Source: Hyphomicrobium methylovorum
GTDB taxonomy: Bacteria > Pseudomonadota > Alphaproteobacteria > Rhizobiales > Hyphomicrobiaceae
Assembly (NCBI RefSeq): GCF_013626205.1
Contig: NZ_QHJE01000001.1
Location: forward strand, 2,336,501-2,400,500
Direction of reading: 5' to 3'
Length of the DNA stretch: 64,000 nucleotides
Part shown: positions 47,697 to 59,707 of the stretch, piece after piece
How the letters are laid out: the number at the start of each line of letters is the position of its first letter
Position numbering within the stretch: the first letter of the stretch is position 1
Position numbers and translations under genes: made by a program
The notes under the pieces: model-generated
What the model saw: the letters and a program-made list of their open reading frames with translations, nothing else
Told to the model about the DNA's origin: nothing
Databases searched by the model: none

Positions 47697-48920
47697 GTGA
47701 CTGAGCTTCTGCGTCCCGCGGCCGAGTGGGAACTCCAATCCATGATCGCGAAACTCGCTTCGCAGAAGCGGCGCGTCGAGGTCGTCGGACATGGGGCGTT
47801 GCGCAACGCTGGACGTGTTGCGCGTTCGGAAGTCGTGTTGTCGACGGCGGGTCTCAAAGGCGTGACGCTGTATGAGCCGACTGAGATCGTGATGTCGGCG
47901 CGGGCCGGAACGCCCGTCTATGAGATCGAGGCCATCCTGGCGGCGCGGGGACAAATGTTGCCGTTCGAGCCGATCGATCTCGGGCCAGCGACGGGCGCAC
48001 CGGGTGGCGCGCTGTCGATCGGTGGCGTGTTTGCGACGAATTTTTCCGGCGCCAGACGCGTTTCGAGCGGCAGTGCGCGCGATCATCTGCTTGGTGTTCG
48101 CGCCGTCAACGGACGGGGCGAGCTTTTTAAGTCGGGTGGCCGCGTCATGAAGAACGTGACGGGCATCGACGTGGCGCGCGGGCTGAGCGGAAGCTGGGGA
48201 ACGCTGGCGGTCATGACCGAAGTGACCTTCAAGGTGGCGCCTTTACCGGAAACGGTGCTGACGCTGGCGTATACCGGTCTTCCAGACGATCTGGCGCTTG
48301 AAGCTATGATGGCCGCCATGCGCACGCCATACGAGGTGACGGGCGCAGTGCATCTGCCGAAGGAATGCGCGGCGCGGCTGACGCATTCAAATCTTGCAGG
48401 AACCGGGCAGGCCGTGACGCTGCTGCGCCTCGAAACGTTTTCTTCCGCCATCGAAGAACGCAAGGATAAGCTGGCAGCGGCGCTAAAAGTTTACGGGACG
48501 CCGGTCGTCCTCAACGCCGAGACGACGTGGAGCCTTTGGAACGAGTTTCGAACGCTTGCTGTTCTGCCATTCTCCACCGAGACGAGCCTCTGGCGTATCT
48601 CGACGTTGCCGACAAAGGCTGCGGATATCGTCGCGGCGATCCAGAAATTCATGCCGGTGGTGGCGCTTTACGATTGGGCGGGCGCATTGATCTGGCTGGA
48701 AGTTCCGGCCGCTGCGGACGCGGGAGCAGCCGACGTCCGTCGCGCGGTTGCCGTGCGAGGCGGACATGCGACGCTGATCCGCGCGGAACCGGAAGTTCGC
48801 GCCAGCGTCGATGTGTTCGAACCGATGAAGCCTGAAATCGAGCGATTGACACGCGGGGTCAAGTCCGCGTTCGATCCCGAGGGACTTTTGAATCGCGGCC
48901 GCATGTACGCCAACCTCTAG
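47697..48920 (+). CDS. glcE: Glycolate oxidase subunit GlcE (FAD-binding)
   Basis: Second FAD-binding subunit of glycolate oxidase. 407 residues. The N-terminal FAD domain shows GGALSIGGVFATNFSG and ARDHLLGVRAVNG. It starts at GTG, 14 bases after the glcD stop. Role: electron transfer within GlcDEF. Confidence 0.92.
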   Translation: MTELLRPAAEWELQSMIAKLASQKRRVEVVGHGALRNAGRVARSEVVLSTAGLKGVTLYEPTEIVMSARAGTPVYEIEAILAARGQMLPFEPIDLGPATGAPGGALSIGGVFATNFSGARRVSSGSARDHLLGVRAVNGRGELFKSGGRVMKNVTGIDVARGLSGSWGTLAVMTEVTFKVAPLPETVLTLAYTGLPDDLALEAMMAAMRTPYEVTGAVHLPKECAARLTHSNLAGTGQAVTLLRLETFSSAIEERKDKLAAALKVYGTPVVLNAETTWSLWNEFRTLAVLPFSTETSLWRISTLPTKAADIVAAIQKFMPVVALYDWAGALIWLEVPAAADAGAADVRRAVAVRGGHATLIRAEPEVRASVDVFEPMKPEIERLTRGVKSAFDPEGLLNRGRMYANL

Positions 48921-48947
48921 CCAAGCGAATTCGAGCGCTCACCCGCA

Positions 48948-50312
48948 ATGCAAACCAATTTTTCCAAAGCGCAGCTTGCCGATCAGGAGACCGCGCACGC
49001 CGATCGCATTCTGCGGCGGTGCGTTCACTGCGGTTTCTGCACAGCGACGTGTCCGACGTATGTGGTGCTGGGTGATGAGCGCGATAGTCCGCGGGGGCGG
49101 ATCTACGCCATCAAGGACATGCTGGAGAAGGGAGCTGCGGCGACGCCGGAAGTTTCGACGCACATCGACCGGTGCCTGTCGTGCTTTTCGTGTATGACGA
49201 CGTGTCCCTCCGGCGTCGATTACATGCATCTTGTCGAGATTGCGCGTGGGCATATCGAAAAGACGGGCAGCCGCAGCTTGAAGGATCGTCTGATCCGGCG
49301 CGCGCTCGCCGAGATCGTGCCCTATCCAAATCGTTTCCGCTGGGCGATGCGCGCGGCGCCGATGGGCCGCCGGTTCACATCGATGCTGCGGGCGATGAAG
49401 TTGCCTGAAGTTGCGGCGATGATTGAGCTTGCGCCGCCCGAGCGGCCGCGCGCCGGCCGTTTTCGTGGTCCGGGCACGGCTTCGCCGACTGGGGTCAGAA
49501 CGGGCAGGGTTCTGCTGCTGGCCGGGTGCGCGCAGCAGGCGCTGCGCCCTGAGATCAACGACGCAACCATTCGGCTTTTCGCGCGTGGCGGGATCGATGT
49601 CGTTGTATCGAACGGGGCTGGCTGCTGCGGTGCGTTGAGTCTGCATATCGGACGTGAGGAAGAAGCTGTCCGAATGGCGCGGGCGAACGTCGAGGCCTGG
49701 AGCAAGGAGATCGCCAAGGGCGGAGTTGATGCGATCATCATCAACACGTCCGGCTGCGGTACGACCGTCAAGGATTACGGGCATCTTCTGCGCTACGAGA
49801 CGGAATACGCAAAACGCGCGAAGGACATCGCGGCGATGACGAAAGACGTCAGCGAATTTCTCGATGGTTATGATATTGGCGCGCCGAAGCGTTGGTCGAG
49901 TCTCAAGGTCGCGTATCATGCTGCGTGTTCGCTTCAGCATGGGCAGCGCGTGACGAGCCAGCCGAAATCGTTGTTGAAGAAGGCGGGCTTTACCGTCGTC
50001 GATATTCCGGAGAGTCATCTCTGCTGCGGTTCGGCAGGCGTTTACAACATTTTGCAGCCCGAGATTGCCGGGGAACTGCGCGACAGGAAGACGGGACACA
50101 TCAAGGCGCTTCGTCCGGACGTGGTTGCTGCCGGAAACATCGGCTGTATCCGGCAACTGCAAATGGGGCTCGACGTGCCGGTCGTGCATACGATCGAATT
50201 GTTGGACTGGGCGCACGGCGGGCCCGTTCCGCCCGGTCTCGAAAACCTCGAGCAGTATTCGACGAGCGTGCCGCAGCCGAAGCACAGCGTTGAAGATTAT
50301 ATCGGCGCATGA
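48948..50312 (+). CDS. glcF: Glycolate oxidase iron-sulfur subunit GlcF
   Basis: Iron-sulfur subunit that passes electrons from GlcDE to the quinone pool. 454 residues. Two [4Fe-4S] motifs: CVHCGFCTATCP (Cys25, 28, 31, 35) and CLSCFSCMTTCP (Cys76, 79, 82, 86). Later, the cysteine-rich CCG-type motifs (GAGCCGAL and HLCCGSAGVY) complete the pattern. Its stop overlaps the cobT start (ATGA). Confidence 0.94.
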   Translation: MQTNFSKAQLADQETAHADRILRRCVHCGFCTATCPTYVVLGDERDSPRGRIYAIKDMLEKGAAATPEVSTHIDRCLSCFSCMTTCPSGVDYMHLVEIARGHIEKTGSRSLKDRLIRRALAEIVPYPNRFRWAMRAAPMGRRFTSMLRAMKLPEVAAMIELAPPERPRAGRFRGPGTASPTGVRTGRVLLLAGCAQQALRPEINDATIRLFARGGIDVVVSNGAGCCGALSLHIGREEEAVRMARANVEAWSKEIAKGGVDAIIINTSGCGTTVKDYGHLLRYETEYAKRAKDIAAMTKDVSEFLDGYDIGAPKRWSSLKVAYHAACSLQHGQRVTSQPKSLLKKAGFTVVDIPESHLCCGSAGVYNILQPEIAGELRDRKTGHIKALRPDVVAAGNIGCIRQLQMGLDVPVVHTIELLDWAHGGPVPPGLENLEQYSTSVPQPKHSVEDYIGA

Positions 50313-51355
50313 GTGTTGGCGGGCAAAAAGCGCAGTGGGAGCAGGGGTTCGCGGATACGCTGACGGCGGCCATTCGCGGTAAAGCAAAGCCAGTGGGTTC
50401 GCTCGGGCGGCTTGAGGAATTGGCGCTTCAGATAGGTCTCGTCACGCGGAAGCCGAAGCCGGTGCTCGGCGCTGCGGAAGTTCTCGTTTTTGCAGGCGAT
50501 CATGGGCTCACTGCGGAAGGCGTGACCGCCTATCCCTCTGCGGTGACGCGCGAGATCGCCAAGCTGGTGCTTGCAGGAACCGCCGGGATCAACATTTGTG
50601 CGCGTGCGGCGGGCGCGGGTGTCGTGCTTGTCGATGCGGGGATGATCGAGGCGTTACCGCCGCATGCCAGTCTGATCGACAGGCGCATCGGCCGGGGCAC
50701 GCGGAATGCGCGGCGCGAACCGGCCATGACGCTTGAGGAATGTGCCGGTGCCCTCGAAGAAGGTCACGGGCTTGATGCTTATCTCGACGAAAAGAATGCC
50801 GGTATCGTCGTGTTCGGCGAGATCGGGATCGGCAATACGAGCGCGGCGGCGCTGGTCGGTCATGTTCTAACGGGCATTGATCTTGCGACGCTGGTGGGGC
50901 CAGGGGCGGGGCTTGATCCGGCCGGCGTTGCGCACAAACTTCGCGTGCTCAGTGAAACAGTGGAGCGTGCGGCCATCGCGATCGACGATCCGCGGTCGCG
51001 CGCGCTTGAGGCGCTACGGCAGTTCGCCGGTTTTGAAATGGTGATGATGGTCGGTGCGATGATGGCGGCGGCAGAGGCGCGGCGCATCGTGATCGTTGAC
51101 GGGTTCATCGTCACGGCGGCGGCGCTGGCGGCACTGGCGCTTGCACCCGCTGCTCGAAGTAATTTTGTCTTCGCGCATTGTTCAGCCGAGCCTGGACACA
51201 GAGCGCTGCTCGATCATATCGGTGCCAAGCCGCTGTTCGATTTGCAAATGCGTCTTGGAGAAGGAACAGGCGCGGCGCTTGCGATACCGCTTGTGCGTGC
51301 CGCTGAGCTCATGCTGCGAGAGATGGCTGATCTTCCCGGCCAGCATCCGAAATGA
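50309..51355 (+). CDS. cobT: Nicotinate-nucleotide:dimethylbenzimidazole phosphoribosyltransferase
   Basis: Makes alpha-ribazole phosphate, the lower ligand precursor of cobalamin. 348 residues. Family motifs are VFAGDHGLTAEGVTAYP, GEIGIGNTSAAA and the C-terminal SAEPGHRALL and RLGEGTGAALA. It overlaps glcF by four bases and cobS by four bases. Confidence 0.94.
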   Translation: MSVGGQKAQWEQGFADTLTAAIRGKAKPVGSLGRLEELALQIGLVTRKPKPVLGAAEVLVFAGDHGLTAEGVTAYPSAVTREIAKLVLAGTAGINICARAAGAGVVLVDAGMIEALPPHASLIDRRIGRGTRNARREPAMTLEECAGALEEGHGLDAYLDEKNAGIVVFGEIGIGNTSAAALVGHVLTGIDLATLVGPGAGLDPAGVAHKLRVLSETVERAAIAIDDPRSRALEALRQFAGFEMVMMVGAMMAAAEARRIVIVDGFIVTAAALAALALAPAARSNFVFAHCSAEPGHRALLDHIGAKPLFDLQMRLGEGTGAALAIPLVRAAELMLREMADLPGQHPK

Positions 51356-52116
51356 TCCAGAAAGAAGCGCAACAGTTTCTGATCGCGGTGCAATTTTTGA
51401 CGCGGCTTCCGGTTGCCATTTCCGGGGCGTGGCCGGACGACTGGCTGGTGCGCTCCGCGAAGTATATGCCGCTCGTCGGCGCGCTCATCGGCGTTGCTGC
51501 GGCGGGTATTGTTATCGGGTCGGCGTCATTCTTTCCGGCGCCGCTGCCCGTTCTCATCGGTCTCGTTGCGGCTCTCGTTCTTACGGGTGCTCTGCATGAA
51601 GACGGTCTCGCCGATACGGCGGATGCGATCGCCGGTGGGCAGACGCGCGAGCGTCGCCTCGAAATCATGCGCGATAGCCGGATCGGATCTTTCGGCGCGG
51701 TCGCATTGATTGTTGCGATTGGGCTGAAGGCGGCGGCGCTTGCCAGTCTCGATGCAATGTCCGCAGCGCTCGTTTTGATCTCCGCACATGCCGCTGCGCG
51801 GCTTGCATCGGTGTTGGCTCTTGCCGTGCTCGAACCGGCACGCGAGACGGCGAAGGTCAGCGGAAAGGCATCCAGCCTGACGTGGAGCGAAATCGCGTTC
51901 GCAATTGTGACAGGGTTAATTCCGGGCGCTGTTCTGCTCGGCAGTGCAGCATTTGTCATTCCGCTGATTGCTGCCGCCTTGGCGGTGATTTGGTTGGCAA
52001 TCCTCGCAAAACGTGCGTTCGGCGGCTACACGGGCGATGTTCTGGGCGCGATCGAGCAAGTGTTTGAAGTCGTATTCTTCATGTTCGCAGCTGCGGTCAT
52101 CAGCGGGCCGGGCTGA
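51352..52116 (+). CDS. cobS: Adenosylcobinamide-GDP ribazoletransferase (cobalamin synthase)
   Basis: Membrane enzyme of the last step: joins adenosylcobinamide-GDP with alpha-ribazole (or its phosphate). 254 residues with several membrane segments. The signature HEDGLADTADA is present, with TRERRLEIMRDSRIGSFG after it. Overlaps cobT by ATGA. The gene after it (52299) is on the same strand 182 bases away. Confidence 0.92.
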   Translation: MIQKEAQQFLIAVQFLTRLPVAISGAWPDDWLVRSAKYMPLVGALIGVAAAGIVIGSASFFPAPLPVLIGLVAALVLTGALHEDGLADTADAIAGGQTRERRLEIMRDSRIGSFGAVALIVAIGLKAAALASLDAMSAALVLISAHAAARLASVLALAVLEPARETAKVSGKASSLTWSEIAFAIVTGLIPGAVLLGSAAFVIPLIAAALAVIWLAILAKRAFGGYTGDVLGAIEQVFEVVFFMFAAAVISGPG

Positions 52117-52298
52117 TCTGGCGGGCACACTTAGCAACAATATTTGCTTCAAGATCGGCGCTCAAGCGCGCTGTTTCTTTGCCTCAGCGCTTGCGTTCCG
52201 CCTCTCTCCGTTTTCTTATGGTCATGCTGTGGCGAAGCCGGTGACACGGGGAGCCATGGACGGGATCAATCGCGTATCGCCTTAGAAGTGTATTGCGT

Positions 52299-53501
52299 AT
52301 GGCGACGACGACGGATGTGGGGGATGGCCGAGTTCTCGGTCTTCCGGAACGACTTACGTCGGCTCTCTCGAGCTGGCGCGGAAAGCGATTCATCACAGAA
52401 GTATTCGACGGGGCTGACGAAGCGCTGGCCGCGCTGGAAGCGGTGGAACTTGGCCTCGTTTCGACAGGGTTTCAAACACTCGATTGGCTGACTGTTCTCT
52501 ATGAAGAGCTTGCGCCTGCGGCCCGCGCGATGCCGCGTGTTGTTGTCGTAAGCGAATGCGACAGCGGCGACGTTGCGATGATCCTTCCGCTACTGATCAA
52601 GAAGAAGCGATCTCTTACCGTCGCGCAGTTTGCGGATCTCGGCGTTTGCCAATATGGCGCGCCGATTCTTGGTCCTGCGTTTCCGGCAAGCGGGCGAGCG
52701 ATCGCGAGGGTGTGGCGCGGTGTTTGTGATGCGCTCGCCGATGTCGATCTCATTCGCTTGCACCGTATGCCCGCTACGATTGGCGGCCGGGCCAACCCGC
52801 TATTGATGCTCTCGCGCGTTACGCCTTCGCGCCGTTTTGGCAATCGGGTGACGGTTCCGGATACGGTCGAGATGTTTCTCCAATCGCGCGGCAAGAAATA
52901 TCGGAAAGAGGTCGAGCGCTGCTACCGCCTTTTGGAAAAGGAGGGGGAGGCTCGGTTCTATCGCGCGACGACACCGGATGAGATCGCGCGTGTTTGTTCG
53001 GTGCTGGATGAGCAGCAACAGACGCGTCATCTTTCGCTCGGCGGCCGATATGTGCTCTCCGAGCCGATCGACGCGTTTTACGAACGTCTTGCAATCGATG
53101 GATCAGAGGCCGGGCTCGCGGCTCTTTTTGCCCTCGAAGTCCGCGGCGAGATCATTGCGAGCCTGTTTGGAATTCAGCATGGCGGCACGTTCAGTTTGCT
53201 GCGGATCGCGACCGATCCTGATGCGGCGAGTCATTACTCACCGGGGCGCCTTCTGATCCTGGAAGCGATGAAGTATTTCGTCGCGCAGGACGTCCGCCGG
53301 TTTGACCTCGGGTTAGGAAATCACCCGTTCATTCGCAGCTTTGGCGGGGAAGATGTGCCGCTTTACGATCTGATCGTTGCGCGCGACATCTCGGCGGCCC
53401 CGAAGGCGTTGTTTCACCGGATGCAGGGCAGGATGCGCCGGAGCCGCTTGGTTGGGCGCGGATTTCACTCACTCAAGGGCCTTTTTGCCCGCGGCCAGTA
53501 G
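52299..53501 (+). CDS. GNAT-superfamily (CelD/BioF2-like) acyltransferase
   Basis: 400 residues. The C-terminal half carries the Acetyltransf_6 pattern: a FLQSRGKKYRKEVERCYRLL helix, the strand VRGEIIASLFGIQHGG, and DLGLGNHPFIRSFGG near the end. Such proteins acylate amino sugars, polysaccharide units or aminoacyl groups; the substrate is unknown. I chose the ATG at 52299 (the frame also opens with TTG at 52293). No signal peptide. It stands between cobS and hisS and may be read alone. Confidence 0.75.
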   Translation: MATTTDVGDGRVLGLPERLTSALSSWRGKRFITEVFDGADEALAALEAVELGLVSTGFQTLDWLTVLYEELAPAARAMPRVVVVSECDSGDVAMILPLLIKKKRSLTVAQFADLGVCQYGAPILGPAFPASGRAIARVWRGVCDALADVDLIRLHRMPATIGGRANPLLMLSRVTPSRRFGNRVTVPDTVEMFLQSRGKKYRKEVERCYRLLEKEGEARFYRATTPDEIARVCSVLDEQQQTRHLSLGGRYVLSEPIDAFYERLAIDGSEAGLAALFALEVRGEIIASLFGIQHGGTFSLLRIATDPDAASHYSPGRLLILEAMKYFVAQDVRRFDLGLGNHPFIRSFGGEDVPLYDLIVARDISAAPKALFHRMQGRMRRSRLVGRGFHSLKGLFARGQ

Positions 53502-53613
53502 GGTTTAGAGGCGGCTTTCGTCTCGGTATATGATCCGATATAAGGCAACTCCGCCGACCGAGGCATTAGGTGTCTCGGCAACTTTTCACTCGCACCGGTC
53601 CCCAACTGTTCCA

Positions 53614-55119
53614 ATGGCTTCTCAAAATACCACAAGCGCGCGTCCCGAAGCGCGGCTCGCGAAAGGTTTTCGCGATGTCGAAGCTGGAGAGCTTCGCGCG
53701 CTCGACGAAATGATCGCGAAGATTCGTGCCGTCTACGAGCGCTACGGATTCGACGCGCTGGAGACGCCTGCGATCGAATATACCGACGCGCTCGGCAAGT
53801 TTCTTCCCGATCAGGATCGGCCCAATGCGGGCGTGTTCTCGTTCCAGGACGAGGACGAGCAATGGATGAGCTTGCGGTACGATCTGACCGCGCCGCTCGC
53901 GCGTTACGTCGCGCAGAATTTCCAGACGCTTCCGAAGCCGTTCCGGCGCTATGCGTTCGGCTATGTCTACCGCAACGAGAAGCCAGGCCCGGGGCGGTTC
54001 CGGCAGTTCATGCAGTTCGATGCGGATTCCGTTGGCGCCGAAGGCGTGGCGGCCGACGCGGAGATGTGCATGCTCGCGGCCGATACGCTCGAAGCGCTGG
54101 GTATCAAGCGCGGCGACTACGTCATCAAGGTCAACAATCGCAAAGTGCTCGACGGTCTGATGGAAGCGAACGGGCTTTCCGGGGCAGAAAATGCGGGGCG
54201 GCGTTTGATCGTGCTGCGCGCTGTTGACAAGATCGATCGGCTCGGTGGCGAGGGCGTTGCGCAGCTTCTCGGGCGGGGCCGTAAGGATGAGAGCGGCGAC
54301 TTCACCACGGGCGCAAATCTCTCCGATGCGGCGATCAATAACATTCTTGGATTCACAGGCTGGGGCAGCGCGGGATCAACGGCACCCTCCAACGCGGTGA
54401 CTCTTGCGAACTTTGAAGGCGCGGTGAAGAACTCCGAGGCAGGGCTCGCTGGTATCGCCGAACTCGCCGAGCTGGTGCGGCTGTGCGAGGCGGCGGGCTA
54501 TGGCGCGGACCGAGTGCGGATCGATCCGTCATGTGTGCGCGGGCTTGAATATTACACCGGTCCAGTATTCGAGGCGGAACTGACGTTCGACGTCAAAGGC
54601 GACGACGGCAAGCCGGTTCGTTTCGGCTCAGTGGGCGGCGGCGGCCGTTACGACGATCTCGTGTCGCGCTTCACGGGCGACCGCGTTCCGGCGACAGGAT
54701 TTTCGATCGGCGTGTCGCGGCTGAAGGCGGCGCTCTCGGTTATTGGGGCCGTAGAGACACCGCGGCTCGGTCCGGTCGTGGTTCTTGTGATGGATAAGGG
54801 TGAGGTCGCGCGTTATCAGCAGATGACGCAGACACTCCGCAACGCCGGTATCCGCGCCGAGATGTACCTTGGGTCGTCGGGCATGAAGGCGCAGATGAAA
54901 TATGCCGATAAACGGCAGAGCCCGTGCGTCGTCATTCAAGGCTCGGACGAGCGCGAGAAGGGCGAGGTTACGCTGAAGGATCTGATCGAAGGCGCGAAGG
55001 CAGCCGCCGCGATCAAAGACAACAAGGCATGGAAGGAAGCGCGTCCGGCGCAGGCTTCCGTGGCTGAGAAAGATCTCGTTGAAGAGGTCAAGAAGCTCAT
55101 CGCGCGGCACACGGATTGA
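53614..55119 (+). CDS. hisS: Histidyl-tRNA synthetase (alphaproteobacterial type)
   Basis: Charges tRNA-His. 501 residues, longer than the 424-residue E. coli enzyme. Class II motifs are in [13 protein letters not shown], the motif-2 strand [26 protein letters not shown] and the motif-3 region GGGGRYDDL. This divergent motif 2 form fits the alphaproteobacterial group reported to recognise an unusual tRNA-His (from memory). I chose the ATG at 53614 ([12 protein letters not shown]); an earlier start at 53530 adds residues with no match. The paralogue hisZ follows 72 bases later. Confidence 0.94.
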   Translation: MASQNTTSARPEARLAKGFRDVEAGELRALDEMIAKIRAVYERYGFDALETPAIEYTDALGKFLPDQDRPNAGVFSFQDEDEQWMSLRYDLTAPLARYVAQNFQTLPKPFRRYAFGYVYRNEKPGPGRFRQFMQFDADSVGAEGVAADAEMCMLAADTLEALGIKRGDYVIKVNNRKVLDGLMEANGLSGAENAGRRLIVLRAVDKIDRLGGEGVAQLLGRGRKDESGDFTTGANLSDAAINNILGFTGWGSAGSTAPSNAVTLANFEGAVKNSEAGLAGIAELAELVRLCEAAGYGADRVRIDPSCVRGLEYYTGPVFEAELTFDVKGDDGKPVRFGSVGGGGRYDDLVSRFTGDRVPATGFSIGVSRLKAALSVIGAVETPRLGPVVVLVMDKGEVARYQQMTQTLRNAGIRAEMYLGSSGMKAQMKYADKRQSPCVVIQGSDEREKGEVTLKDLIEGAKAAAAIKDNKAWKEARPAQASVAEKDLVEEVKKLIARHTD

Positions 55120-55191
55120 GGGCGATGCGAGCAGCGAACTTTCCGAGCGGTTTCTTATTTCTCCCCACGGCGACGGGACGGGGGCGCTAGC

Positions 55192-56370
55192 ATGGTCGTC
55201 GAAACGACGCGAGAGCTTGAAGCGCTAGAAGCTCAGGCAAAAACTCTGATGAACGTGTTCGCAACAGCTGGGCACGAAGCGGTGGCGCCTGCAATCATTC
55301 AACCGGCGGACGTTTTTCTCGATGTCGTCGGAGAAAGTCTGCGTGCGCGCACGTATGTTTTCACGGATCCCGATGGTGCCGAACTTTGTCTTCGGCCCGA
55401 CCTGACGGTTCCGACGTGCCGTCTGCATCTTGCGCGCCACGTTGATCCCGCAACGCCTGCACGGTATTGCTACAATGGCGCGGCGTTTCGTATTCAGCCT
55501 GTCGATGCTGATGCGGCGCACCCGCGCGAGTTTCGCCAGGCGGGCTTCGAGCGTTTCGGTGACGTTGCGCGCGAAGAGGCAGAGGCCAAAACGATTTCGC
55601 TCGTCGTCACCGCGCTTGAGAAAGCGGGGCTTACGACCTGGACGCTGAAGCTCGGCGACCTCGGGCTGTTTTCCAGCGTGCTCGACGAGGCGGGTCTTTC
55701 GCCGCGTTGGAAGAAGCGCCTCGACGACGCGTTCCTCAGGCCCCGCGCATTCCGCGAGGCTCTCAAGGCGTTTACACGCGGCGTCCGCAGTGCACCGCTC
55801 GCGCTGCCGGATTCGCTCCTGTCGTCATTGGATCGCGAGAATACGGAGCCGAGTGAGGCGGCTGTTCTCGCTTATCTGGAAGAGAAGGGCATCGAGCTTT
55901 TCGGAACGCGCGCTCTGGCGGACATCACCGCCAACCTCGTCACCATTGCCGAGGGTCGCGAAGAGACACCGCTTGATGAGACAGCCGCAAAATTGATCTC
56001 GGATTACATTGACGTTTCGGGACCAGCGCGGACCGCTGGCGCCAAGATTGCGCGCCTGCTCAAGGGCGCGCGTGCGGGCTCAGGCGCGGCGCTCGAAACC
56101 TATGACCGGCGGCTCGCCTTGCTTTCCAATGCCGGTATCGACCTGGATCGCGTGATGTTCTCGGCTGAATACGGACGCACGCTCGATTACTATACGGGGC
56201 TCGTATTTGAAGTGCACACCGGAACGGCCGGAACGGGTAGCCCCGTCGCAAACGGCGGGCGCTATGACGCTTTGATGCGTGCCGCTGGCGCCAACGCGGA
56301 CATTCCAGCGGTGGGTGCTGCCATTCACACCGAACGGTTGCTGGCAGCCGTGCGCGGGGTATCGCTATGA
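55192..56370 (+). CDS. hisZ: ATP phosphoribosyltransferase regulatory subunit
   Basis: HisRS-like paralogue without tRNA charging that activates and regulates the short HisG. 392 residues. The class II core is seen in [16 protein letters not shown] and the [12 protein letters not shown] stretch; it lacks the anticodon-binding domain. It couples to hisG by ATGA overlap. Confidence 0.92.
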   Translation: MVVETTRELEALEAQAKTLMNVFATAGHEAVAPAIIQPADVFLDVVGESLRARTYVFTDPDGAELCLRPDLTVPTCRLHLARHVDPATPARYCYNGAAFRIQPVDADAAHPREFRQAGFERFGDVAREEAEAKTISLVVTALEKAGLTTWTLKLGDLGLFSSVLDEAGLSPRWKKRLDDAFLRPRAFREALKAFTRGVRSAPLALPDSLLSSLDRENTEPSEAAVLAYLEEKGIELFGTRALADITANLVTIAEGREETPLDETAAKLISDYIDVSGPARTAGAKIARLLKGARAGSGAALETYDRRLALLSNAGIDLDRVMFSAEYGRTLDYYTGLVFEVHTGTAGTGSPVANGGRYDALMRAAGANADIPAVGAAIHTERLLAAVRGVSL

Positions 56371-57074
56371 CGCGGTTGACACTCGCTATTCCCTCCAAGG
56401 GCCGTCTGATGGAGCAGACGACCGATATGTTCGGCCGCGCCGGATTGATCGTGCGCAAGGTCGGGCATCAGCGCGGCTATCGCGGTGAGATCGAGGGCTT
56501 CGAAGGCGTCGATGTTGCGTACATGTCGTCGTCGGAAATTGTCGAAGCGTTGAAGACCGGCAATGTCGAAATGGGCATCGCTGGCGAAGATCTCGTGCGC
56601 GAGAACATCGCCAATGCGGATAGCCGGGTCGATTTTCTCGGCAAGCTCGCTTTTGGTTTTGCGGATGTCGTCGTCGCGGTTCCGAATTGCTGGATCGATG
56701 TCTGGACCGTTTCCGATCTTGAAGACATTGCGATGCCATTTCGGCGCGTGCATGGGCGCTGGCCGCGTGTCGCGACGAAGTACATGAATTTGACGCGTCG
56801 GTTCTTTGGCTCTCGCGGGTATGGCGATTATCGCATCGTGGAAAGTGCGGGGGCGACTGAGGGCGCGCCCGCTGCCGGCACGGCCGAATTGATCGTCGAT
56901 ATTACGACGACGGGCGAGACGCTGCGCGCGAACGGTTTGCGCATTCTTGATGATGGCGTGATGCTGAAATCGGAAGCAAATCTCTGCGCATCGAAGGCGG
57001 CGGATTGGTCGCCTGAGAAGCGCAAGCTATGTGAGACGCTGGCGGCGCGTATCAACGGGTCGCTGGCGGGTTAG
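56367..57074 (+). CDS. hisG: ATP phosphoribosyltransferase, short form
   Basis: First step of histidine synthesis: joins ATP and PRPP. 235 residues, the short form lacking the C-terminal regulatory domain, which therefore needs HisZ. Family motifs are [11 protein letters not shown] near the N-terminus, and [17 protein letters not shown] in the phosphoribosyl-binding part. Followed by the second intergenic repeat copy. Confidence 0.94.
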   Translation: MTRLTLAIPSKGRLMEQTTDMFGRAGLIVRKVGHQRGYRGEIEGFEGVDVAYMSSSEIVEALKTGNVEMGIAGEDLVRENIANADSRVDFLGKLAFGFADVVVAVPNCWIDVWTVSDLEDIAMPFRRVHGRWPRVATKYMNLTRRFFGSRGYGDYRIVESAGATEGAPAAGTAELIVDITTTGETLRANGLRILDDGVMLKSEANLCASKAADWSPEKRKLCETLAARINGSLAG

Positions 57075-57148
57075 CTTCACCTCTTGCGACTGTTTTCGTC
57101 GGTCGAGCATGACGACGAAGACGAGGAATGGCGGCTTCGCCGAGTCTC

Positions 57149-57200
57149 GCGCTGGATCCCCGGGAGTCGTTCGCGTTGCTCACTTTGCCGAGGATGACGA
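57149..57200. repeat. Intergenic repeat, copy 2
   Basis: Starts GCGCTGGATCCCCG and ends GAGGATGACGA, the same ends as the copy at 31646-31700, with a different middle. It lies between convergent hisG and recQ. Confidence 0.65.
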
Positions 57201-57204
57201 ATTG

Positions 57205-59394
<2,190 letters not shown>

Positions 59395-59707
59395 TGTTTT
59401 CCTGGGCAATTCATCGGCCGTTAGGCTAATGCGATTCGTCGATGCGCGATCTGCTCCGTCCCCAGCTAATCGACCGATGCCTTTGATTCGATGTGAGTTT
59501 TAGGCCCTGCAACGTTGCGGCAATTTAACTCTGCGTTCAGAATGAGTTCATCTTTGTCTGCTAGAACTACTTTCATAGCTGGTGTCACTCCCCCGTGCGC
59601 ACCAGATGAGGCCGCGCCGGGCCAAGCCCCGACTCCCCCCGTCTTCCCCTTGGTCTGGCGCGGTGCCTCCCCCCTCTCCAAAAATCTAGCTCGACGAATG
59701 CGTCCGT
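59395..59707. other. 313-base intergenic region upstream of recQ
   Basis: Lies between the TIGR03808 gene and recQ, both on the minus strand. It holds a long hairpin with a G-rich minus strand (59611-59664 and flanking G runs). A 36-codon frame at 59576-59466 (minus) exists but its codon use is unlike the neighbours and its ribosome site is weak. No other gene is seen. Confidence 0.5.
59611..59664 (-). other. Long G-rich hairpin upstream of recQ
   Basis: A 16-base stem with three wobble pairs (59611-59626 with 59649-59664) closes a 22-base loop. On the minus strand the loop region has three G runs (59649-59646, 59640-59635, 59630-59627); two more flank the hairpin (59674-59669 and 59594-59590). 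It could fold as a stem-loop or as a G-quadruplex. Confidence 0.5.

Noticed and set aside
50200-50320. Possible cobalamin riboswitch before cobT
   Set aside because: cobT starts inside the glcF stop, so no untranslated leader exists, and no B12-box sequence was seen.
53530-53613. Extended hisS start adding 28 residues
   Set aside because: The added part has no resemblance to HisRS N-termini; the ATG at 53614 gives the expected start.
59466-59576. A 36-codon minus-strand frame starting MKVVLADKDELILN upstream of recQ
   Set aside because: Codon use is A/T-ending unlike the neighbours, the ribosome site is 14 bases away and no family is recognised; support is too weak to call a gene.
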